Source: Paenibacillus sp. FJAT-26967 (GTDB lineage Bacteria > Bacillota > Bacilli > Paenibacillales > NBRC-103111). From it: 64,000 bases of DNA. A model generated the notes under the pieces. It had not been told where the DNA came from, did no database searches, and worked only from the letters and a program-made list of their open reading frames with translations. A program made the translations under genes and the position numbers. Below, piece by piece: positions 18,061 through 26,979 of this stretch (positions are counted from its first letter, which is position 1; every line of letters starts with the position of its first letter). The DNA lies in assembly GCF_001541095.1 (NCBI RefSeq), contig NZ_LMXH01000003.1, forward strand, positions 1-64,000, in the 5' to 3' direction.

Positions 18061-18702
18061 ATGAAAACTCATGGATTTTCGGGCAAGCTGATTGTGATGT
18101 GCGGTGTGGACGGCAGTGGTAAAACAACGATGATTGAGAAATTGCAGGCCGACTTGTTAGCGCGGTTTCCGGCTGAAAAGCTTTTGTTTACAAAGCAGCC
18201 ACGCGACCTTGTGAGAGAAATGGATATCTTTAAAACGATGATGTACACGCCTAAACCAAATGTGGATTATAGAGCTGTACTGTTACTGACACTCTCCGAA
18301 AGACTTCAGCATGCACATGAAGAAATTCTTCCTGCGCTGCAGGAAGGGAAAATTGTAATAAGCGACCGCTATGTTTATACGTCGATTGCCAATATGCGTG
18401 CTAGAGGTTATCTGAATGAAAACTGGTTCTTTGAAGTGATGGAGCATCTTCCTCAACCTGATCTGGTTCTTTTGGCAGATGTGCCCGCCGAACTTTCCCT
18501 AGAGCGTGTAAAAGCAAGAGAGAGCGAGAAAGATCGCTACCTGAATGAACAACTTCACCGGGATGTTACTGCGCAATACAGAAATTTAATTCAAGAAATG
18601 GGACTCATTTCGTTGGATACTTCACGTACACCTGATGAGGCGTTTGAAGATATGCTTACGCAAGTTAATAAGATTATTGAAACAGCGGAGGTATTTAAAT
18701 GA
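18061..18702 (+). CDS. Thymidylate kinase-like (d)NMP kinase
   Basis: 213 residues from the ATG at 18061, chosen for the AGAAGGGA 9 bases before it; an ATG at 18052 lacks spacing. It has the P-loop GVDGSGKTT near the N-terminus, ISDRYVYTS (the DR[YH] motif) and an Arg-rich LID-like segment. It would phosphorylate a nucleotide or nucleotide-like sugar phosphate. Overlaps the next gene by 4 bases (ATGA). Confidence 0.85.
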   Translation: MKTHGFSGKLIVMCGVDGSGKTTMIEKLQADLLARFPAEKLLFTKQPRDLVREMDIFKTMMYTPKPNVDYRAVLLLTLSERLQHAHEEILPALQEGKIVISDRYVYTSIANMRARGYLNENWFFEVMEHLPQPDLVLLADVPAELSLERVKARESEKDRYLNEQLHRDVTAQYRNLIQEMGLISLDTSRTPDEAFEDMLTQVNKIIETAEVFK

Positions 18703-19358
18703 ACTGGTCCTGTTTAGTAAAAGAATTGGAACAGAATGTAGACTGGAATGATTCTACTTATCGTGACAGTAAGGTCGTGGAGGAGATTTTGAAGACATTC
18801 GGACGCCATCCGGAAGAAATTCAATCTCGCTGCCAGCAGATTCTTCGTGATGAAGAATTGTTGAACCAATATGAGCCGCATATGAACTACCCGCGTATCA
18901 CTATGGACAAATTTATGATTTATATGCATCCTGAAGATCTTTTCCGGATACGTATCCATCGTTTTAAACATAAGAAGTTAAATGGTGAAACCTCTGCAAA
19001 AGTGCATAGTCACAAATGGCTGTATTCAACACTTATTCTCAAAGGAGCATACAGAGACACCTCTTTCCGTATCGCTGATATTGACGAAGAGAAGAGAACA
19101 GCCAAACTAGAGCTCATCGGTAACAGGCTGTTACAAGAGGGAGATACTCATTCAGGGCAATTAGATGTAGCTCATCAGACAATAAACGAGAGCGATTCCG
19201 AACATTGCTTATCCCTATTTGTCCGTGGGAAGACGATGATGCCGGCTGCGCGTATTTATCAACCGGAACAAGGGACTTTCTATCCTACATTCGGGGCTAG
19301 GGAGCAGTTGCGTGTAGGTTTGGAGCATATAGGAAATCTCAATCCGAATTTTCATTAA
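18699..19358 (+). CDS. Cupin-like protein of unknown function
   Basis: 219 residues. An alpha-helical N-terminal 75 residues precede a region with cupin character: KVHSHKWLYSTLILKGAY (two His, about residue 105), a probable matching His in the second motif, and a beta-rich tail. It resembles cysteine-dioxygenase-like or other metal-dependent cupins only loosely. It is co-translated with the kinase upstream (ATGA overlap). A metal-dependent oxidative or isomerase step is possible. I do not recognise the family. Confidence 0.6.
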   Translation: MNWSCLVKELEQNVDWNDSTYRDSKVVEEILKTFGRHPEEIQSRCQQILRDEELLNQYEPHMNYPRITMDKFMIYMHPEDLFRIRIHRFKHKKLNGETSAKVHSHKWLYSTLILKGAYRDTSFRIADIDEEKRTAKLELIGNRLLQEGDTHSGQLDVAHQTINESDSEHCLSLFVRGKTMMPAARIYQPEQGTFYPTFGAREQLRVGLEHIGNLNPNFH

Positions 19359-19376
19359 GCATAAGGGGGCAGGCGC

Positions 19377-20564
19377 ATGCAGCAGTGTGAATGGACAATA
19401 GAGCAGCAAACAGTGCTTTTACTGGGAAGCATTACGGTAACAGACGAGAATCTGGAGCGGGCCCGCACGTTCTTCGCAGTTAAAAATTTTGACCATGCAG
19501 TATGGATCAGTTATCTATTAGACCACAAATTAGCCCTTATTACTTTCTGGAATATTAAAAAATATAAATTAGAGGGCTTAATACCTGGGAAATGGCGCCA
19601 CATCCTCGACCTTTATTTTCAATCCAATCAGTATAGGAACGAAAGGATGATGGAAGAGTTATCGTCTGTTCTGGAGGCATTATACAACGCGGATGTGCGT
19701 TGTGTCTTACTAAAGGGCAGTATGCTTCGATACACAGTATATCCTGATATCGGTCTCCGTTATAGCAATGATATAGATTTGCTTATTCCCGAGAACGATC
19801 TAACCAAAGCGGCGGAGATAATTTCCTCACTTCAGTTCATTCAAGGACATTACAAGCTTGATGAGAAAATAATTGTACCGGCCAGCCGGCAACAAATTAT
19901 GTTGAAACGGATGACAACCCACGAACTAGTACCTTTCCTTAAAGAAATCAAGAAACCATTTTGTGAGTTTATTGAATTAGATGTTCATTTTGATATCTTC
20001 AGTAGATCAAAGAATTTACAGCACGCATTTCCGATTAAAGAGTTGTTTGAGAATGCCGAACTCCGTTTTATCGGCGAGCAGCATGTACCTTGCTATACAC
20101 TTTCCCCAACCCATAATTTGTTGCAGCTAGCCTCTCATGCTTATCAGGATGCTGCGTTAATGCAGGGGATTCTGAATAGAAAAGATAATGAACTTATTAA
20201 ATATGTAGATATTTATGAATCTGTACTGCTCAACAAAGGCTCCATAGACTGGGTACAATTCGCAGCTGATTTGCTGGAGGGCCAGGTTAATCATGTGTTC
20301 TACTATGTGGCTTATCATGTCGAATTATTATTCGGCGAGATATTTCCCGCTTCGTTTATGGAAGCCATTCGTCCCGAGCGGTTAGATTATCTAAACCAAT
20401 ATGCCCAGGAAGAAGCCGAGCCTGTCCAGTGGAAAACTTCCTTTATGGAACGGCTTTTTGACCGATCAAGAATAGATGAGGTTTTTCAGGTGTTTCAAGT
20501 GGATCGCGAACGCTTCGCAGAATCCAACAAATTTTTTGGTGTCTTTGAAGGCCAGTTCCGATAA
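19377..20564 (+). CDS. Nucleotidyltransferase family protein (NTP_transf_5-like)
   Basis: 395 residues. The recognition block is LLKGSMLRYTVYPDIGLRYSND followed by the acidic IDLL pair (about residues 110-135). This is the hG.....D.D catalytic layout of this family. A helical C-terminal half follows. A paralogue sits at 49793 in the RiPP-like module. The role here is unknown; nucleotidylation of the cluster product or a carrier is one option. It starts 18 bases after the cupin gene. Confidence 0.78.
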   Translation: MQQCEWTIEQQTVLLLGSITVTDENLERARTFFAVKNFDHAVWISYLLDHKLALITFWNIKKYKLEGLIPGKWRHILDLYFQSNQYRNERMMEELSSVLEALYNADVRCVLLKGSMLRYTVYPDIGLRYSNDIDLLIPENDLTKAAEIISSLQFIQGHYKLDEKIIVPASRQQIMLKRMTTHELVPFLKEIKKPFCEFIELDVHFDIFSRSKNLQHAFPIKELFENAELRFIGEQHVPCYTLSPTHNLLQLASHAYQDAALMQGILNRKDNELIKYVDIYESVLLNKGSIDWVQFAADLLEGQVNHVFYYVAYHVELLFGEIFPASFMEAIRPERLDYLNQYAQEEAEPVQWKTSFMERLFDRSRIDEVFQVFQVDRERFAESNKFFGVFEGQFR

Positions 20565-20613
20565 TTTATAAAACGCGGCGATCAATGAATCGTTCATAAG
20601 AGGAGTAAACACA

Positions 20614-20865
20614 ATGAGTGAAGGTTTAGTTAAATTGAAAGAAATTATAGCGGAGTGCTCTCCGCTTGATATCCCGACAGATCAAATCCGAAGCGATAGC
20701 CGTTTTCTTCAGGATCTTGGATTTGATTCCATGTCAATGATTACATTCATCGTGAAACTGGAACAAGAATTTCAGGTTACTTTTCCTTATGAATTGCTTG
20801 TAGGTGAAAAGATGGCAACGGTACAAAATTTAGAAAATACTCTTTCTGAACTAATAGCTCTATAA
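20614..20865 (+). CDS. Acyl carrier protein, second of two
   Basis: 83 residues with the prosthetic-group motif DLGFDSMSM (Ser about residue 38). A strong ribosome site (AAGAGGAG) lies about 8 bases ahead of the ATG. It is followed 48 bases later by the second AMP ligase, so each ACP is next to its own putative loading enzyme. The motif carries Met after the Ser, unlike the Leu of the first ACP. Confidence 0.9.
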   Translation: MSEGLVKLKEIIAECSPLDIPTDQIRSDSRFLQDLGFDSMSMITFIVKLEQEFQVTFPYELLVGEKMATVQNLENTLSELIAL

Positions 20866-20913
20866 CTTCATAATGAGTGTATTCTTCAATCTATATTCCG
20901 GAGGGTTGAACTG

Positions 20914-22419
20914 TTGATGCATCCTATAGCTGCTCTCCTTTATCAAGCTGCTCATACTTATTCGGATCAACTTGCCTTCATGACATTGAAACACTCATGG
21001 AGCTATCAACAATATTGGAACATAAGCAAAAAATTTTCTTTAGCGCTAAAAGATCTGCCGGAAAGAAGCAGAATCGCTTTGAAATTCAATAACGGGGCTT
21101 CCTTCGTTACGGCGTTGTTCGGTACCTGGGCTGCAGGACATATACCTGTGCTTATACCTTTTCGTGCAACGTCCAAGGAAGTAGATTCTCTTATTCATTT
21201 AAGTGAATGCAGAGCCGGATGGGCAGATCAACAGCATGAAGGACCGGGAATCTGGAATTTATGGGATGCTGAGCAGGAGTTGTTACTCTTTCAAGCAGAT
21301 GACATGGAATTGTCGGATGAAGAGTTGTTGAATCAGGAAATCAGCGAGGAACAGCTTCATGAGTGTACGGTTCTTCTTCCTACATCCGGTAGTACAGGTA
21401 CACCTAACCTGGTGATGCTAACACCTCATAACTTATTAAGTAATGCTCATGCCCATGGTAAGGCTATAGGGCTTACTCCAGAGGATCGATGGTTTATTAC
21501 AATGCCGGCATCATTCAGCTCTGTTCTTACCACTCAAATTTTAACTTGTTTGCAGTTCAGAGTTCCACTTGTGCTTTTTCCTCTGCCATTATTTCCGCGG
21601 GTTCTTAAAGGTTTTTTGAGTCAGTTGGATGTTACTTGCTTCTCCGGCGTACCAACAACATTCATCGAACTGCTCCGCGAACCGAACCAGCCTCTTTCAC
21701 GAATTAGACTTGTTGTAGTTAGCGGCGCCCAGCTTACAGAGCGGCTCTTTATGGAGATGCGCAGCTATTTTCCTCAAGCAGATATTTTACAGACATACGG
21801 TTTAACGGAGGCTTCCCCACGGGTGTCTGTTATGCGTCCTGGACAGCAGCAGCTGCACTGCGGCCCTGCAGTCGAAGGCGTTAACATCTCGATTGTGGAT
21901 TCTGAGGGGAACGAGTTGCAGCCGGGCATGGCCGGCGATGTTCTAGTTTCCGGGAATGGCGTCATGCTCGGATACTATAATAACCCGGAATTGACTCGTC
22001 CTTTATTGGCAAATGGCCGTCTTCGGACTGGCGATTACGGCTATATGGATAAAGAAGGGAACCTCCATATTACGGGCCGCAAGAAAAATATGTTTCTGAT
22101 AGGCGGGCATAATGTATTTCCAGAGGAAATTGAACAATGCCTGCTGCGGATGGAATCCATTGAAGATGCTGCAGTTGTAAGCCGCCCTGATGAGCTCTAC
22201 GGAGAATCTATCCTGGCCTATATTAAGCCCAGGAGCATGGACGGGATACATATAAAGGAACTGGAGCTTCACTGCCGCAAGGAGCTTTCAAATTATAAAG
22301 TGCCGAAGGAATGGATCTTTGTTGAGGATATGCCGAAGACAGGCAATGGTAAATTGGATAGAAAACGATTAAAGGCGATGGCTGAACAGGCAGATTCCGG
22401 CTCAGAATTACATCAATAA
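20914..22419 (+). CDS. AMP-dependent acyl ligase (ANL superfamily), second of two
   Basis: 501 residues with LPTSGSTGTPNLVMLT (A3), QTYGLTEASPR (A5), TGDYGYMDKEGNLHITGRKKNMF (A7-A8) and the catalytic Lys in TGNGKLDRKRL (A10). The TTG at 20914 has GGAGGG 8 bases upstream; the adjacent ATG at 20917 is an equally possible start. It probably charges the second ACP. The substrate is unknown. Confidence 0.9.
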   Translation: MMHPIAALLYQAAHTYSDQLAFMTLKHSWSYQQYWNISKKFSLALKDLPERSRIALKFNNGASFVTALFGTWAAGHIPVLIPFRATSKEVDSLIHLSECRAGWADQQHEGPGIWNLWDAEQELLLFQADDMELSDEELLNQEISEEQLHECTVLLPTSGSTGTPNLVMLTPHNLLSNAHAHGKAIGLTPEDRWFITMPASFSSVLTTQILTCLQFRVPLVLFPLPLFPRVLKGFLSQLDVTCFSGVPTTFIELLREPNQPLSRIRLVVVSGAQLTERLFMEMRSYFPQADILQTYGLTEASPRVSVMRPGQQQLHCGPAVEGVNISIVDSEGNELQPGMAGDVLVSGNGVMLGYYNNPELTRPLLANGRLRTGDYGYMDKEGNLHITGRKKNMFLIGGHNVFPEEIEQCLLRMESIEDAAVVSRPDELYGESILAYIKPRSMDGIHIKELELHCRKELSNYKVPKEWIFVEDMPKTGNGKLDRKRLKAMAEQADSGSELHQ

Positions 22420-22433
22420 AGGAGTATTAAGAG

Positions 22434-24047
22434 ATGGAAAAGGTATTTAATAATCCTTCATATAACTATTTGGACTGCCGGAAAATTCAGGTGTTTAATT
22501 ATCTGGCGGCTAACGGCATAGATTTGAATGTCTTCTTTTATAATGCATGGGAAAATGCAAAAGAGGTACATGAAGAAATCATAACCAAGAAGCAAAGAAA
22601 GTGGTCATACGAACCGAATGTAGGAGGAAACTGGGCGGATTTCGGCATCGAAACCGTAAAGGTTGCCTATCAGCAATTTGAAGACGTAATTCCGCTTGTT
22701 AACGAATTAATAGAGCGCAAGCAAGATGTTTTTATATGGCTGGATGCTCATTACATAGATCACAGAAAATTAGATCCGCTTTTGCACCACTCCTTGGCGA
22801 TAAAGGGCTATGAAGAGAAAGATTCTTTTCTATTGGATGACATCCCGGTTAAGCAGGGAGTTATCTCTCCGGTATCTAGAATCCATGACGGATGTAATTA
22901 TTCCAGAAGGAAATATATAACCTACTATGATCTTCATAACTACGAGCTCTCTGAAACCACAATGATACAAAATAGAGCGAAATTAAAGCTGCATATTGAA
23001 TCTATTGATCATGATTTTAATTTCTATGAAAGTATTTTCGTCAGACTAACAGATGTACATCCAAATGAAGCGATAGAACTAATCCCTTATATGGATGATG
23101 CTCTATCCATAATAGCGGGATCAAGATTCCTTTTTGCGCGTTACTTAATGACAGATGGTGTATTGTCTGAGCTCTTTGGGGATCTTATTTCTCATTATAT
23201 TAAAACCATAGAACTACTGAAAATTATGCTCCTGAAGGCAAGTATCACGAAAAAATTAGATAGTGAAGGCCTTTCTGCCTGTTGTAAAAAACTGAGTTCT
23301 ATGGAATCTGACTTGGTTCAGCGACTTAAGCTGGAAACGACGTCTGACGTATCTGGCTGGAGAAGTACATTTGACGGCACAAGGGAAATATTTTCCCCCG
23401 AACAACTTGAAACTGTGGCATCCAGTGATACAAGCATCAAGATCAGATGGAAGGAGTCTGCCGATATCTGGACGAATTCCTATGACATTTATCTGGATGG
23501 AGCTTTTCTTGATAACACCAAAGGGTGTTCCTATACCTTTTCCAATCTGATTCCCGATCGTTCCTATTCTGTCTCTGTATCATCCCGGGATGCTTTAGGC
23601 AATAAGAGCGAAGAACAAGCCACTATGTTAGCCGAGACGAAATGGGATACAAAGAATGAGGATTTGGCAGTGAATAGACCTGTATATTCCTCCTCAGATG
23701 AGAATTTGTTATACAACAAAGATAATGTGACAGACGGAAATCAGGATACGAGATGGAGTAGTCTTTGTGACGATTCTCAGTGGATTTATATAGATTTGGG
23801 AGGAGTCACTAATTTTAACAGCGTTATTTTGAAATGGGAAGATGCACATGCAGCATCCTACCACCTGGATGTATCCAATGATGGAGTGAACTGGACAACC
23901 ATTTACACCAATCTTGATTGTAAAGGAAAGACGGAGATCCTGCATTTCGAGACCCAGCAGCAGAGGTATGTAAGAATGAGCGGTATTAAGAGAGCGACGG
24001 AATACGGCTATTCATTATGGACATTTTCTGTATGGAATAAAAAGTAA
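22434..24047 (+). CDS. Large protein with BtrH-like N-terminus, FN3 and F5/8 type C (discoidin) domains
   Basis: 537 residues with no signal peptide. The N-terminal half (about 1-310) has DCRKIQVFNYLAANGID and a later FIWLDAHY block. These loosely recall the BtrH_N acyltransferase fold that moves acyl groups from ACPs, but I am not sure of the match. Residues about 325-405 look like an FN3 domain (YDIYLDGAFLDN, LIPDRSYSVSV). Residues about 410-535 look like an F5/8 C discoidin domain (DGNQDTRWSS, WIYIDLGG). Carbohydrate-binding C-terminal domains on a cytosolic enzyme-like protein are odd. It may bind a sugar-like moiety of the product. Confidence 0.6.
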   Translation: MEKVFNNPSYNYLDCRKIQVFNYLAANGIDLNVFFYNAWENAKEVHEEIITKKQRKWSYEPNVGGNWADFGIETVKVAYQQFEDVIPLVNELIERKQDVFIWLDAHYIDHRKLDPLLHHSLAIKGYEEKDSFLLDDIPVKQGVISPVSRIHDGCNYSRRKYITYYDLHNYELSETTMIQNRAKLKLHIESIDHDFNFYESIFVRLTDVHPNEAIELIPYMDDALSIIAGSRFLFARYLMTDGVLSELFGDLISHYIKTIELLKIMLLKASITKKLDSEGLSACCKKLSSMESDLVQRLKLETTSDVSGWRSTFDGTREIFSPEQLETVASSDTSIKIRWKESADIWTNSYDIYLDGAFLDNTKGCSYTFSNLIPDRSYSVSVSSRDALGNKSEEQATMLAETKWDTKNEDLAVNRPVYSSSDENLLYNKDNVTDGNQDTRWSSLCDDSQWIYIDLGGVTNFNSVILKWEDAHAASYHLDVSNDGVNWTTIYTNLDCKGKTEILHFETQQQRYVRMSGIKRATEYGYSLWTFSVWNKK

Positions 24048-24096
24048 GTTATAGAAACTACTGTGTAATGATACGAAAGAGGAAGTAGGTTGAGCA

Positions 24097-25089
24097 ATGT
24101 CTATTATTCGGGTAGAGGATTTATGTAAAGTATATCAAGTGAAAAAGTTGCGAACAGGAGCCCTTGGCGGAATCGTGGATCTATTTGCTCCACAGATGCA
24201 GAAGAAGGAAGCGGTTAAAAGCATTGGCTTCTCTATAGATAGAGGTGAAGCAGTAGGATATATCGGGCCTAATGGCTCTGGCAAGTCTACAACGATTAAG
24301 TTGATGACGGGGATTCTGACACCGACTTCGGGAAAAGTGACCGTAAATGGAATAGAACCTTACAAAAAAAGAAAAGAAAATGCTCAACGGATCGGAGCTG
24401 TTTTTGGTCAAAAGTCACAATTGGTATGGGATTTATCGCCAAAAGACTCTTTTGAACTGTTCAGGTTCATTTACCGGATCCCGGAGCCAGTCTACAAACG
24501 GAATCTAGATAAAATGATGACGCTGCTCCGAATCTCTGAATTCGATACGACGCCGGTCAGGCAGTTAAGTCTTGGTCAGCGAATGCGTGCAGAAATCGCA
24601 TGTGCGTTTTTTCACAATCCGGATATTTGCTATTTGGATGAGCCGACTATCGGATTAGACATTGTGGCGAAGGAACATATTCGCGAATTTTTAAGAGAAA
24701 TTAACCAAGAGAAAGAAACAACCATTATTTTGACCACACATGATATGGACGATATTGAGCAAGTATGCGGCAGGATCATTCTAATCAATGAAGGGCAAAT
24801 TATTCATGATGGAGCGATGAAACAATTCCGGGAGATTTACGGTAAAGAGCGAGTCCTAACGGTTCAATTGGAAGAAGACGTCACAGCCATGAGTATAGAG
24901 GGGACTAGATCCATTGAATTAAAGGACCGGGTAGCGAAGATTCATTACGATAAACACAACATATCCTCTACAAGGCTGATTCAGATGATAGCATCCCAAT
25001 ATCAAGTGTTGGATTGCCATATCGAAGAACCCAGAATCGAAGTATTAATTCGGGACTTTTATGAAAAGAGAGTCGATCAGACATGTTAG
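24097..25089 (+). CDS. ABC transporter ATP-binding protein (exporter)
   Basis: 330 residues. Walker A GPNGSGKST, signature LSLGQRMR, Walker B ICYLDEPTIGLD, and an H-loop in TTHDMDD. An extended C-terminal segment follows, typical of ABC-2 exporter ATPases. It overlaps the following permease gene by 7 bases. It is the energy unit of the cluster's exporter, or of self-resistance. Confidence 0.9.
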   Translation: MSIIRVEDLCKVYQVKKLRTGALGGIVDLFAPQMQKKEAVKSIGFSIDRGEAVGYIGPNGSGKSTTIKLMTGILTPTSGKVTVNGIEPYKKRKENAQRIGAVFGQKSQLVWDLSPKDSFELFRFIYRIPEPVYKRNLDKMMTLLRISEFDTTPVRQLSLGQRMRAEIACAFFHNPDICYLDEPTIGLDIVAKEHIREFLREINQEKETTIILTTHDMDDIEQVCGRIILINEGQIIHDGAMKQFREIYGKERVLTVQLEEDVTAMSIEGTRSIELKDRVAKIHYDKHNISSTRLIQMIASQYQVLDCHIEEPRIEVLIRDFYEKRVDQTC

Positions 25090-25892
25090 CCATTCTTTCG
25101 AGCGGACGTGCGGCCTATTATCTAGCTGTTCAGTCTTTTAAAAAGACTTTAGTATTCAGAGCGAACTATTTCATTCAACTGGCTAGTGAATTTATTATTG
25201 TTTTTCTAAGCGTCCAGTTGTGGGAAGGGATTTATAATGCCAACGGAGATTTGGTTAAACAAAGCCTTTCTCAAATGATTACTTACATGGCATTAGCGAG
25301 ATTAGTAGCTCATATTGATATGGAGTTTGTACGCGGAGTACAGGAAAGGGTCATAAGCGGCGCAATCGGCAATGAGCTGATACGGCCAATGGAGCATTCC
25401 TGGTATCTTTTTGCCCAAGAATCAGGGAGGTTTGTAAGTAGACTCTTAACATTATCCCTTCCCATCTATACAGTTGTTTTTTTTGTCTTAGATATTAATG
25501 TACCGAAGGATCCTTTAGTTCTCCTTTTATTTTTCATCAGCCTTACTTTATCTTTTGCGATTATGTTCTATATCAATTATTTTGTGGCTATCTTAGCTTT
25601 CTGGATTCAACATCTATTCACATTAAATGTACTCAAAAATAATTTGGTTCGTTTTCTTTCTGGAATTTACGTTCCGCTTTGGATTTTCCCTGTATCCGTC
25701 GTTGTACTAGTTGAATATTTGCCTTTTGCTATGGTTGCTTTTGTTCCGATTCAAATTTATTTGCAGCAATATTCGATAGCTAAATCAGTGGCTTTTATCG
25801 GAATTCAGGGCTTTTGGCTTATTGTGGTCTATGTATGGGCTAAATGGATGTGGAGCATCATGGTCAAAAGAATAGAAATTAGTGGAGGATAA
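25083..25892 (+). CDS. ABC-2 type exporter permease, first subunit
   Basis: 269 residues with about six hydrophobic segments and basic loops. It resembles the paired ABC-2-type permeases that act with one ATPase. It overlaps the ATPase gene by 7 bases and lies 3 bases ahead of the second permease. The substrate is probably the cluster product; this is inferred from position. Confidence 0.82.
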   Translation: MLAILSSGRAAYYLAVQSFKKTLVFRANYFIQLASEFIIVFLSVQLWEGIYNANGDLVKQSLSQMITYMALARLVAHIDMEFVRGVQERVISGAIGNELIRPMEHSWYLFAQESGRFVSRLLTLSLPIYTVVFFVLDINVPKDPLVLLLFFISLTLSFAIMFYINYFVAILAFWIQHLFTLNVLKNNLVRFLSGIYVPLWIFPVSVVVLVEYLPFAMVAFVPIQIYLQQYSIAKSVAFIGIQGFWLIVVYVWAKWMWSIMVKRIEISGG

Positions 25893-25895
25893 CCA

Positions 25896-26681
25896 ATGAA
25901 TGAACTGAGGTTATACATGCATGCCTTAAAGCTTCAGTTAAAAGCGTCAAGAATGTACAGAGCTAATATGTGGCTCGGTTTTATAGGCATTCTTTTTCTA
26001 TATGGAACACAACTTATTGTCTTGTATACAACTCTTCATTATTTCAATGAGCTAAAGGGATGGAGTTCTTCTGAGGTAGCTTTATTATTCAGCTTATTTT
26101 TATTCTCGTATGGTCTGATGATTAGTATATTTGCTGGTATCAGGGATTTTTCACAATTAGTAAGAAGCGGGCAGTTGGATATTATGCTGGTTCGACCCCA
26201 TTCGCTAATTATTCAGGTACTATCTGGCCGTCTGGAATTAAACTCGTGGGCTCATCTATTGATTGGGGGAACGGTTCTGGTGTATTCCATCCTTCAACTG
26301 GACATTGTCATGAGTTCATGGAAAATATTCCAATTAATACAGATCATTATCGGAGCTGCCTGTATACAGACAGGAGTATTGCTGATCTGGGCGGGTCTGA
26401 GTTTTAAGATCCTGGACACTAATGCTTTGCAATTTCTTGGATTTACGATTAACAACAACTATATGACTTATCCGTTATCGTTGTACAATCAAAGTATTAT
26501 GTTTCTGTTTACATTCTATCCTATGGGGTTCATATCCTATTATCCGGCTGAATGGTTTATTGGCCGTAATTCGGGAGATTCATTAGGAAAGTATACTTTC
26601 CTTATAGGGGTTATCTTCTTATTGGTGACGTATAGTTTCTGGCTGCTTAGCTCTAAAAAATATGAAAGTACAGGCAGCTAA
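25896..26681 (+). CDS. ABC-2 type exporter permease, second subunit
   Basis: 261 residues, about six membrane helices, related in plan to the preceding permease, so the pair forms the transmembrane channel. Its stop is followed 47 bases later by a strong terminator, which marks the end of the cluster. Confidence 0.82.
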   Translation: MNELRLYMHALKLQLKASRMYRANMWLGFIGILFLYGTQLIVLYTTLHYFNELKGWSSSEVALLFSLFLFSYGLMISIFAGIRDFSQLVRSGQLDIMLVRPHSLIIQVLSGRLELNSWAHLLIGGTVLVYSILQLDIVMSSWKIFQLIQIIIGAACIQTGVLLIWAGLSFKILDTNALQFLGFTINNNYMTYPLSLYNQSIMFLFTFYPMGFISYYPAEWFIGRNSGDSLGKYTFLIGVIFLLVTYSFWLLSSKKYESTGS

Positions 26682-26727
26682 AAAAGAAGAAATGGTAAAA
26701 TAATTTGAGATACAGGCTAAACTAACA

Positions 26728-26755
26728 AACACGCCAAAATTGGCGTGCTTTTTTG
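26728..26755 (+). terminator. Terminator of the biosynthetic cluster
   Basis: cacgcca (26730-26736) and tggcgtg (26741-26747) form a 7-bp stem with an AAAT loop, followed by cttttttg. It ends the transcript running from 12846. Confidence 0.9.
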
Positions 26756-26809
26756 TGTTGAAGAAAATCTTGACATCTGAAAAGACAAAACAGATGGTTG
26801 AATATAAGG

Positions 26810-26934
26810 ACAAAATTGTTTATTGTTTACCTTTAAAGTAGACCAGTCTTTAAATTGTTTATAAAATTTATTGAAAAAAATTAAATGAAACAATATAATG
26901 TTTGCATGAGAACGAACAAAATTGTTATTTGTTT
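26810..26934 (+). promoter_or_regulatory. Promoter and candidate operators of the MFS gene
   Basis: TTGAAA (26871-26876), 17 bases, TATAAT (26894-26899). Around it are two near-identical 19-mers (acaaaattgtttattgttt at 26810 and acaaaattgttatttgttt at 26916), one upstream and one just after the expected start of transcription, plus a short agaccagtct palindrome at 26840. These look like repressor sites for an efflux gene. Confidence 0.5.
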
Positions 26935-26979
26935 GTTTGCCGTAAAAATTGCCATCAAACCAAAGGAGAGCATAATCAA

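Noticed and set aside
22966-22980. GATAC-like half-site in coding sequence
   Set aside because: It lies within the discoidin-domain gene, has no second arm and no nearby promoter.
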